Below, piece after piece: positions 32,849 to 42,946 of a DNA stretch of 64,000 bases (within the stretch, counting starts at the first letter, position 1; each line of letters starts with the position of its first letter). The notes below the pieces were generated by a model. That model saw nothing but the letters and a program-made list of their open reading frames with translations. It was not told the DNA's origin and made no database searches. Position numbers and translations under genes: made by a program. This DNA comes from Ehretia macrophylla. Taxonomy: Eukaryota; Streptophyta; Magnoliopsida; Boraginales; Ehretiaceae. The stretch covers positions 13,610,762 through 13,674,761 of the forward strand of contig CM075783.1 in NCBI GenBank assembly GCA_037974665.1, given 5' to 3'.

Positions 32849-35284
32849 TGTAAAGCCCGGCACGAAAGCCTATACGTAATTATACTAATTATGATGCATT
32901 CATATCATTTCATATGCATTAGCATCAATTAATATGCTATAATGTCATTTAACGTGTATTTTTATCATTTTACGTGCATCTACATCGTTTAACGTGCATC
33001 AAGTGAAATAGATGTCGTAGGTAATTAATTAAATCCTACTATTGCAAAATAGTCAACTAGACTAGTTGAAATTTGACTAGAATGACAACTTAGCAATACA
33101 CTAACCAATTGGAGGGCAAGGTGGTCATTTGGCATATTAGAAAATATCATACCTAACTAAACAAAACAAAACATATGCATACACTATACTACACACACAC
33201 ACGATCTTCTCATACATACACACACACTACACGATTAAATTAGAGAAAAGAAGAAGAAGAAGACCAAGGTATTTCAACCGTTGTCAAGCTAGCTTCTTGC
33301 ATTTCCAAGCCATATCTTGCATTTTCACCATCAATCACTTCCATTTCAAACTATTGCTAAGGTGAGGGATGATTTTGAAAAGCTTTGAAAAAGGCATATG
33401 AAGCATGTTATATGAATTATGTAGGTGTTTGAGCACAATGTTGGTATATATGAGCTTGGTGTTGGCATCTAGGGTTTCAATGGATGTTGAGGTATTATGT
33501 GTTGGCTTGAACTTGTCTTTTATGTTCTTGATGACTTTGAAGGATAATATAAGAGTTATAGGTGGAATTATATGTGTATGTGTGTTCAATTGATTGAAAG
33601 AAGAAGAATAAGGAAGTTGAGTTTTCAATGTTTAGGCTAAGTTGATGGTTTAGGAAATGATGTGTGGAAATGGTGTTGTACTTGAGTTGTGTGAGGTTAG
33701 GAGCTGTAAAACTTGTGGATTAATGTTGTTTAAGCTTGAGTTAAGTTGGCTATTTGATATGAGCTTGAAAGAATAAGTTTGAAGCAAGAAAAACAAGTCA
33801 AAAAGGTATGTTTCGGACGAATCCGGTCGACCGGATCTGACTTTAGTCGACCGGATCAGTCGTCCGGATATCACTGGTCAAGATCTGGTCGAGTCAATCC
33901 GGTCGACTCCAGTCGACCAGATCAGTCGAGCGGATGATTTTCAGCTTTGCGCAATATTTTTCAAACGACCATATCTTGGTCAATACAACTCCGAATTGAG
34001 TTCCGTTTGATTATAGAACTATCTATTTTCAATGAAATTCAAGCCTAGACCAAAATCAGATTAATTGGAGTTTGGGAATGTAGGTCATTTAACCATTTAA
34101 GTTGGACTAATGCAGTTTTGCTTGTTTCGCATTTCTCTTACTACCTAGAGTAGTCCTAAGGGATTATTGCACTCTCCTTTGGTATGTGGATATTTTATGA
34201 GCTATCAAGGTTCATGAAAAGCTTAAGAGTGGGTTATATTTGATGCTTGATTAGGTATAAGATATGTACTTTCACATGCTTGTTTGATGCCTTTATTTGA
34301 TCAAATGCTTGCACATAATGGTTTAACAGAGGCAACCTACTTTGTTGGCCTTCTATCAATGTTGTTTTATATCCTGTGCTTACATGTTAACAACTACGGG
34401 CGCGACTATTGCAACCATAATTATGGTATGGTAGCGTTCGTTTCCCCTGGGTGGCATAGGGCTACCAATCGGTCTCGACTACTATAGTCCTCGGTGGATA
34501 TCCGGATATCACCTAATATTTGGAGTTTGGGGAAAGGTATGAAGACTGAATAAAGGCCGGCTGACTACAACAATTACAAGGAAAACAAAACAGTATCCTT
34601 TGATATATGATATAAACTACCTTCGTTTGGTTCCTTGAAGACCTCAGAAGGTAGAGCTATGTGTTAATACTTGTTCATGATTGCTTGTACTTATTCGTTA
34701 TCCGTGCATGGCATGTTTTCTAAATGGTTTCAAAAGATCAAAACTTTTGCGAAAATCCCCTTTCCGTTATCCCTCATTGAGCTAAGTGGTGTAGCTCACC
34801 TTTTTCATGACAATCTTTCAGGTGAGGCCGAGCCTAAGCTAGCAGCTCAAGCCGAAGGCGAGGCATACTTGTGTGACGAGTCAGACTTTTGCTTGTTATG
34901 ACCTAGCTTGCTTGTATTGATGAATTTTTGGATGTTATAAACCCTGTTAAATTGAACAACTTCAAGTACTGTAATATTCTTTTGGATTTGATTATGTAAC
35001 TAATCTTCTAAACATTGGATTGTAACCTCATTAATGTCTTATTCTTTTGAGGTCTAGAAGGCATTGATGTTTATGGCATGCCTTGTGGGTCACGCTAGGC
35101 CTTGTTATAGGTATGGACAGGTTAATGAAAGTTGAAGTGCCGATAGTTCAAGCACCGTTCTTGAAGTTACTTTTGGATATTATGAATGTTTAGATTGTGA
35201 ATGGATGATTGTACATGTTTATCTATCTAGTACACGTCATGTTCTGGCCTTGTCCTAACAATGGGTTAGGGGCGGGGCGTGACA
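32849..35284 (+). mobile_element. Solo LTR, Tekay/Del-like family (copy 2)
   Basis: 2436 bp, starting TGTAAAGCCCGGCACG and ending GGGGCGTGACA, flanked by perfect AGTTG duplications (32844-32848 and 35285-35289). Same family as 9625-11825. It carries a good donor-like site CTAAG|GTGAGGG (33362), an acceptor-like TTTCAG|G (34821) and a perfect 7-bp hairpin (34778-34798). It sits in the 3' untranslated part of the SIRE-type element and is therefore younger than it. Confidence 0.92.
34778..34798 (+). promoter_or_regulatory. Conserved LTR hairpin (solo LTR copy 2)
   Basis: TGAGCTA, loop AGTGGTG, TAGCTCA: a perfect 7-bp stem, 23 bases before TTTCAG|G. Confidence 0.8.
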
Positions 35285-35519
35285 AGTTGGCTTTCAGCCA
35301 CAATCGAAACCTGCAAAAAAACAAGAAGCAGATAGCAACAGCAAGCATACCTGACACTGCGAGGGTTAGGTTAATGACTTTCTAATCATAGATTATTAGA
35401 GGCAGTCTATAGCAAAAACAACCAGAAAATGAGTATTAGGACCACAAACCCTTTAAGGCAACGATAAAGGAAATGTATCATTAGCACACAGGCCATAAAG
35501 ACAGTGTCATCAATGCTTG

Positions 35520-35880
35520 TGAGAAAGAGGCAGATGAGTCAAAACTTCATGAAACATTTCATTAATGGCACTTTGGTCATCAAGAATATCCTGAATCAAC
35601 TTTTCTTGAGCAGCCAGAGTTTGGCGTAGAGTCTTAATAGTGGCAGTTATCCGAACCACACCACTTGTGTGAGGCATGATTGTCAACCTCTATTGATCGG
35701 GCTGGCTTGAACTTGCTTTTAACCTGCTTAGCAGAAGTCCTCACTGTGGTAGACTTAGATTTGACATTGAGTTCTCCTTGAGCTCTAGTGCCTTTGGGTA
35801 AATCCACATCAACTAGTCACGTACCCTGCACATATTTAGCACTAAAGGCGAAAGATTCAGAAACCTGTAAAAAAATTTCA
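35520..35880 (-). pseudogene. ORF remnant downstream of pol in the SIRE-type element
   Basis: On the minus strand two overlapping open frames read as basic, low-complexity peptide. The first has VDVDLPKGTRAQGEL and then a Lys/Thr/Ser-rich stretch. The second begins MPHTSGVVRI, continues TLAAQEKLIQDILDD and ends LSHKH before TGA near 35520. SIRE elements often carry an extra ORF or a long untranslated region here. I cannot say whether this is the end of such an ORF. It is broken by at least one frameshift and one stop. Confidence 0.4.
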
Positions 35881-35899
35881 CTATCTGACTCAAATGTCT

Positions 35900-36770
35900 G
35901 ATAAATAAAAAATAAAAAAAAACGTAAGGGAGAGAGAGAGAAAGAGATAGTGGCGGCATGATTAAATGCAAAATGTTTGGAACGTGGGAAAATGAATCAC
36001 GCGCCGTCTGTCTCTGTAACTGCCAAGAAAATTGAAAAAAATCCCACTTTTTACAATAAGATAATTTTGGCGCCTAAATTTTTGGTTGTAAGCAATGTAT
36101 TACCTATGATTATGCTATAGTGAGAGAGATAACTGAACAGATCTGTCACAGTACTCAATTGTGAGACACATGTCATACCTAAGTTCATGCACACAAAGTG
36201 TGAACAACCCATAGGGCCCCACAAGAAGATCTGATACAAAGACATAACATTAATTACATATGAGTTTTAACAAGTATGAACAGGGTGTGTGTGTGAACTG
36301 TGATTCGTCTTTGTCGTACAGTGGATAGCGAAATCAAGTGACAGATTAGCTGTAATAGTTGTTCAAACTACCCGCTCAACTAATCACCTTACTTTACACG
36401 TTGTCCGTCCTGGTAACTTTCACTCTTGTGCATTTCTATGTAGCACAAGGTAACTTTTTCCAAATGGTCTCAGTAGAGTTGACCTTGAAATTTGCACAAT
36501 ACAATAATTGTCTGAATCAGTTCAGATCTAATTGCAAGATCCCTTTTTTTCTCAAAATCTTGCATACTGATTAGTGTCCGGGAATAAAGATATTCCATAG
36601 TCACAAGCTTAATACAGCTGATCAGCACTCAGACTTCGTTGTATGTAAAGTAGCAGCAAGCTTGCTCACAATGGTGCAGGAGAGGTACTTAAACCATACA
36701 GTTAGAACACAGTATAAGTAACATTATATCAGTGCAGTCCCACTGTGTTTCCCTGTGAATGTCACAGTCA
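35900..36770 (-). other. Unassigned 3' region of the SIRE-type element
   Basis: Between RNase H and the small ORF remnant. A minus-strand frame (36245-36051, MSLYQIFLWGPMGC) is open but not recognised. GA repeat near 35930. Confidence 0.4.
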
Positions 36771-36774
36771 GAGT

Positions 36775-39700
36775 GTGCAAATGCCTAAGGCTTTGCTCAT
36801 TGCTTCGAATCTTACTACATCAAGAGTCTTAGTGAAAATGTCTGTCAGTTAATTCTCAGTCACAACATGTTCAAGTACAACTTGTTTTGTTTCCACTAAT
36901 TCCCGTATGAAATGGTGCCTAATATCAATATGTTTGGTACGGGAGTGTTGAACAAAGTTCTTTCAAATATTGATAGCACTCATATTATCACAGTAAACAG
37001 TGAGTAGTTGATTGCCAATACCATAGTCTGTAAGCATCTGCTTCATCCACAGTAGTTGCACACAACAACTCCCAATTGTTATGTACTCTGCCTCAGCGGT
37101 GCTTAAGGATATGGAAGTCTGTTTCTTACTGTACCATGATACGAGATTGTTGCCAACGTAAAAACAGCCCCTAGTAGTGCTTTTCCGATCATCGACATTC
37201 CCTGCCAGTAAGAATCACTGTAGCCAGCCAAATTAGTGTTAGTATCCACAGTATACCAAATACCTAAAGTAGTAGTGCCAGACACATATTTAAGGATGTA
37301 TTTTACTACTTTGAGATGAGATTCCCTTGGATCCGACTGGTATCATGCACGCATACCAACACTGAAGCAGATATCAGGACGGCTAGCAGTTAAATACAAT
37401 AGATTGCCAATTATGCTGCGATACAGTGTTGGATCAATAGCTTTTTCATTCTCCCCCTTAGTCAGCTTGGTGGTAGTACTGATAGGTGTCCGAACTGTTT
37501 TAGTATTGGCCATGCCAAACCTATTGACTAGTTGCGAGCATACTTTTCTTGTGAAATAGATATTCTATTTTGACACTGTTTGACCTGCAAACCAAGAAAG
37601 TATGTTAGTTCTCCTATCATGCTCATTTCAAATTCACGTTTCATTTGTTCGACAAAATATTGACTCTTTTTTTGGACGTAGAGCCAAACACAATATCATC
37701 CACGTAGATCTGAGCAATCAGCAGTCCTGTGTTGAAGTGTTTCACGAACAGTGTTTTGTCTATTCTCCCTCAAGCATAGCCCTTGTCCAACAGAAACTTT
37801 GTGAGTCTCTCATACTAAGCACGAGGTGTTTGTTCGAGGCCATATAGTGCTTTCTTCAGTTTATACACATATGTAGGGTAATGAGGATCAACAAACCCTT
37901 TGGGTTGCTCTATATAGTCTTCTTTCTGTAAGATGCCGTTGAGAAAGACACTTTTTACATCCATCTGAAACAGTTTGAAGTACAAAACACAAGCAATTGT
38001 AAATAACAGTCTTATTGACTTCATCCTAGCTACAGGTGCAAATGTTTCGTCAAAGTCAATTCCCTCAATTTGAGTGTATCCCTATGCAACTAATCTAGCT
38101 TTATTGCAAGTGATTAGACCATTTTCATCGATTTTGTTTTTGAATATCCACTTAGTGCCTATGACATTAACACCTTTTAGTCTAGGAACTAAAGTCCAGA
38201 CGTCAATCCTAGCAAACTAACTAATCTCATCTTGCATTGCACTAATACAGTGGTCATCCTCTAGCGCTTCATTTACCGTCTTAGGTTCAAACTGTGAGAC
38301 AAAACATGCATACCTGGCATACTGTTGGTAGTCAATCGTACTCTTACCTCGTGTCTTGATACCTTGGTCCAATTGGCCAATAACATCATTCAATGAGTAG
38401 TCCCTTTAAACTTGCCTTGATGGTCCTTTCTAATCCAGATTTGTCATAATGTCCTTCATGAACTGTTCCTGCTCATCTATCTCTGGGGATTTCATGTCAA
38501 ATGAATCCTCAGTGGGTAGCAATTTCATCACTGTATCGTCAGCTGCTGGCACAGTAGGTTGAGTCTCTAGATCTGCTGAGTCTTGACCTTTCTGCTGAAC
38601 AGGTCATGCTGTTTGTCGTCCTTCGAGTGATCTACACAGTTAGTCATGTTCACCTCGGAAGAGTTTGAGCTTCTTTCTGCTTTTTTTATATTTGGTTCCA
38701 GTGCCTTTTCAAGTTCCATCGGTATTCCCTTACCTTTATCCGCTTAAGCAGCTACTGTGCTTGGTAATATCTCATCTTCACTGTCAATATCGATCATACC
38801 TACAATATCATGAATGACTACATTTGCAGATTATATAACTGTTAGCGTTCGAAGATTATAAACTCGATATGCACGACTGTTCAAGGCATAGCCCAAGAAT
38901 AGTGCTTTGTCGCTCTTAATATCGAACTTTCACAAATTATCTTGATCATTAAGAACATAACAAATACTGCCAAACAAATGGCAGTGTTTCACAGTAGGAT
39001 TCTTACCTTTCCACAGTTTGCAGGGTATTTTATCAGTACCTGAACGTGGATACACCCTATTGATGGTGTAACACGTAGTGTTGATGGCTTCTGCCCAAAA
39101 CTTCCTAGGTGTGTTTTTTCCAGTCATTATAACTCACGCCATCTCCTGCAACATCTTGTTACGTCTCTCTACAACACCATTTTGCTGTGGTATTTTGGGA
39201 GCAGAAAACTCGTGAGAGATACCATGATTGACACAATAATAAAAAAATGATTGATTCTCGAATTCCTTACCGTGATCACTTATGATTCAAATGACCTTCT
39301 TATTACCTTTTGTCAGTGGTGATCCGTAAACACAGTTTTTGAAAGGCTTGAAAGGTTTCAAATTTTTTCCATAGAAAGTCTACCCATGCATACCTGGAAA
39401 AATCGTCAACATATACAAAGATATATTTCTTAACTCCCAAGCTCTCTGTTTGAACTGGACCCATGAGATCCATATGCAACAGTGCTAAAACTTTGTTCGT
39501 GGCCAATTGTTGTGATTTCTTATGTGGTGCTCGAATCTTCTTTCCCAATTGGCATGACCACAAACTTCTTCATTCTTCGCTGATAATCCAGGCATTCCTT
39601 TAACAATTCCTGTATTGACAATCTTGGTTAGCATTTCACAATTAAGATGACCTAATTTCTTATGCCACAATTCAGTGGTTTGAAGCGAACTATTAAAGTA

Positions 39701-41952
39701 CACCATGGCCCAGTTGGACGGAACTGGTAAAGTGTAACAGTTATTAGATGAGCATTTCCCTGCAACAACACAGTTATTATCACTATCAATCACTCTGCAC
39801 CCTTCCTTAGTAAAGTGTACATAGAAATTTTGGTCACAAAGTTGACTAATGCTGATCAAGTTTGCCCTAAAACCATCAACGTGGAGTACACCCTACAATT
39901 TCAGAAATCCTTCAATAGCCACTGTACCGTGACCAATTACCCTTCCAGAGATGCCATCCCCAAAAGTAAGATGTCCTCCATAGTATTCATGGTAGTCTGT
40001 GAAGATACTGCGATCACTTATCATGTGTCTCGAGCAACCACTATCCAAATACCATGAGTTAGTAGCACCGACTTTTAAGGAAGTGTAAACAACATGACAT
40101 TTTTTATTGTTCTTAGGAACCCATATTTTTCTCACCCTTTGTTGTGCTTTCGTTTTTGGGGTACTACACCAATATGGAAAATGATAAGTAGACATACCTG
40201 TTTCCCTCATAAGACAAAAACAGTGGGGTCGAATATGACCAGCATAGCCATAATAATGACAAATTGGTACAAACCTTCTTTTAGATTTCTTCTTGGATGT
40301 CACTGTGGGTGCTTGTGAGGGTACTAGCTATGGAAGTTCTGATTTTTCCGAGGCTTTGACAAACACTATGGTATAAGTGGAACTTGATCCTTGATACCCA
40401 AGACCAGTGCGATCGTCACTTGGCTTCTGGATTGAAAGTGCATGATCAAGTTTTTGCTTTCCTGAATTCATCATGCGAATACTTCATTGTAACTGCTGTA
40501 ATTCACCCTGTAGATCCAATAGTTTTTGAGTTTTTTATTTTAACCGTTGGATGAGGGTTTCATTTTGTTTTTCAAGATCATCAATTTTTGTACTTTGTTC
40601 TAGATTAGAAATCACCAATTCTTCATTCTTCTTACAAACCACAACCCATTTTTCAAACATCAGTTCATAAGTTTTCAAGAATTTTTCATTAGTCATAGGT
40701 TCTTCTGTCTCTAAGTCATCATAGTCGATGTCCTCCCCACCAGCCACAGTGATCTCTGGTTTGGACACAGTATGACCATTCTGAACAGCAGTGAGTGCGA
40801 TATAGTCTCCTGCACCATCATCACTTAGTGCATCTTCTTCTTCTGGTTCATCATCACTCCATATGGCATTAAACGCCTTCTTTTCCTTTTTAGTGTGTTT
40901 GCACGTTCTGCTTGAATATGCCCGAAGCCCTCACACTCTCTGTACTGTATACATTTCTTTTTCTTTTCTTTAGAAATATCCATGTTTAGCCTGTTATCAG
41001 TTTCTTTGGGTGTTTCACTACTAATCCTTCTGCCATAGTTGTCACTGTTGTACCTGCTGAAATTTTGTCTACTGTTATTCCCTTGTCTAGAAAATTTCTT
41101 CTATTTTTGCCACTTCCCAATAGCTCTAACAAAATTTTTTGTCAACAGTGCCAATGCTTCCAAACCGTCATCGCTGCCATCCAACTCATCATATAATTCG
41201 GCTCGAAGTGTAATTGTTTTCTCTTTCTTTTGCTGTTTAAATTTTAGTTCATATATCTTTAAAGAACTAATAAGTGCATCAACCTGCATAGTGTCAGGAT
41301 CCTTTGATTCTTCAATCGTATCTACCTTCGATACAAATCTTGATGGCAGAGATCGTAGGATCTTTCTTACCAATTTTGCTTCAAAGTACCGTTCTCTGAG
41401 AGCTAAGGCTTCATTGGTTATGTCACATAGTCGTGCATAAAACTCTGATACTGCCTCATCCTCATGCACTTTTAGATCTTCAAACTTAGTGGTCAGATAC
41501 TGTAATTTGAATCTTTTCACAGCTTTTGTACCTTCAAACGATGTTTGCAACACATCTCATGCTTCCTTCGTCATTTCACAATTCGAAATTAGTTTGAACT
41601 GGTTGATGTCTACTGTATTAAATATTGCATTTAATGCTTTGGAATTACAATTCGCCAAGCGCTCTTCAGCATTAGTCCACTGGTCCTCAGGTTTGGGAAC
41701 TGTAATGGTCCTCACCACAGTAGTAGAACTATTACCAGTCCCTTCCTATGATGCTCCATGTGTGTTAATGCCTCTATTTTATGGTAGTGTAGTCTCAACA
41801 GTAGGTGCAGTCCACCCATTAACCACAGATCTCCAGACACCTTCATCAATCGCTTTGATATAAGCACGCATTCTAGTTTTCCAATAACTGTAGTTGGAGC
41901 CATCAAGTAGTGGTGGTCTATTGATTGAACCTCCGTCACGCATATTGTCCAT
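36775..41952 (-). pseudogene. SIRE-type copia gag-pol remnant
   Basis: The ATG at 41952 opens gag with PPLLDGSNYSYWKTRMRAYI, then the UBN2 part FEDLKVHEDEAVSEFYARLC (about 41470). A zinc knuckle CHYYGYAGHIRPHC (about 40240) has lost its second Cys to Tyr. Protease LDSGCSRHM is at about 40040, gag-pre-integrase LWHKKLGHLN at about 39665, and the integrase start MDLMGPVQTESLGVKKYIFV at about 39470. KFWAEAINTTCYTINRVYPR (about 39105), RT MDVKSVFLNGI (about 37960) and KKALYGLEQTPRA (about 37850) follow. RNase H AGYSDSYW (about 37220) and TKHIDIRHHFIREL (about 36930) close the order. Stops and frameshifts occur throughout, so no product is possible. Confidence 0.88.
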
Positions 41953-42010
41953 TCCTGCAAAACATCCAGAAACCTCCCGGATCTCACTGAGTTAATGATT
42001 CAATTTCTAG

Positions 42011-42022
42011 CTCTTGATACCA
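42011..42022 (-). other. Primer binding site of the SIRE-type element
   Basis: On the minus strand TGGTATCAAGAG, two bases after the LTR end. It is an initiator tRNA-Met type PBS with one inserted or changed base. Confidence 0.75.
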
Positions 42023-42024
42023 CT

Positions 42025-42905
42025 TGAAAACCAGTTTCCAACTTCATGTTTGATTGTGCGTTTAAACAATCAAACACGTTTGCAAAAAGAACTCAGTAAT
42101 CAGTGGATCAAATACAATGATATGCCTTATTCATACTATGAAACAAATGAAAAGATAGTAAGTAAAGTACATATAGTATTTTAACGTGGAAAACCCAACT
42201 AAGAAAAAATCATGTGACCAATCCCTGGTCAAAATAAGCAATCCACTAGATGTTTTCACGGTTATAATAGTCAATAGACTTATGTGATTGACAACTCCCT
42301 TTGTAACCCTCACCGCCTAGACCATCTAACCCACCTAAGGATTTACAACCTAACGAGATCCCATCGACTTAGCGTATTCTCCCGAATACTCACCTCCTTC
42401 TCCCGAAGGATATTTAATGAGACAAATGAATAGAGTGTTCACAAACAAAATATGCTCAGTGGGCTCACAGTTCTAAAGCAAACTCTCGTCATAGTGTTTA
42501 CACGGACAGACTCGATAAACACATTACAGCCCTTATAAGATCTAGACTTTGCTCTCCGTCATCTGTCATACCTTGATTTTTGTGAGATTATCAGTATATA
42601 TAGTTGTGAGTGCTACAATCTTGGGCTCCAAGCATCCGTGAGCATTATTGACCTTTGTAGGAGTCTTTACCCAAGTCAATCTCCAAAGATATGCTCAATC
42701 AAATATTTGCTCAATCAGAATCTTCTTGGCCTTATCAAAATCGTCTCAGCATAATCACAATTGCAGCAAATTGATCTCTTACCATATAAGATAAATCCTA
42801 CACAATCTTTTACCAAACCAAGATCTGTGTTGCCAAAAATAAAGACAATAATGACAATGTAAATTGCCCTTAATCTATGGCTAAATTTGGAGGCAGCTAA
42901 CAACT
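42025..42905 (-). repeat. 5' LTR of the SIRE-type element (partial)
   Basis: Homologous to 31673-32560 with scattered substitutions. Similarity fades after about 42905. The remaining about 220 bp of LTR seen in the other copy is not found here or beyond the LARD-like insertion, so this LTR is truncated or rearranged. Confidence 0.75.
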
Positions 42906-42946
42906 TCAGAGTAGTCAAAGCATCCTGGGTCACGGTAATATTAGGT

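Larger units (their letters stand above)
31673..42946 (-). mobile_element. Degenerate SIRE/Maximus-type Ty1/copia element
   Basis: The element runs on the minus strand. Its 5' LTR is at 42025 and above, the PBS is at 42011-42022, the gag-pol remnants span 41952 to about 36775, a further 3' ORF lies near 35700, the polypurine tract is at 32791-32804 and the 3' LTR at 31673-32784. Gag, protease and integrase style (LDSGCSRHM, YVDDFSRYAWV, NRVYPRSGT) point to the SIRE group. Many stops and frameshifts make it inactive. A solo LTR (32849-35284) interrupts it, and the LARD-like element at 42947 adjoins its 5' LTR. Confidence 0.85.
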
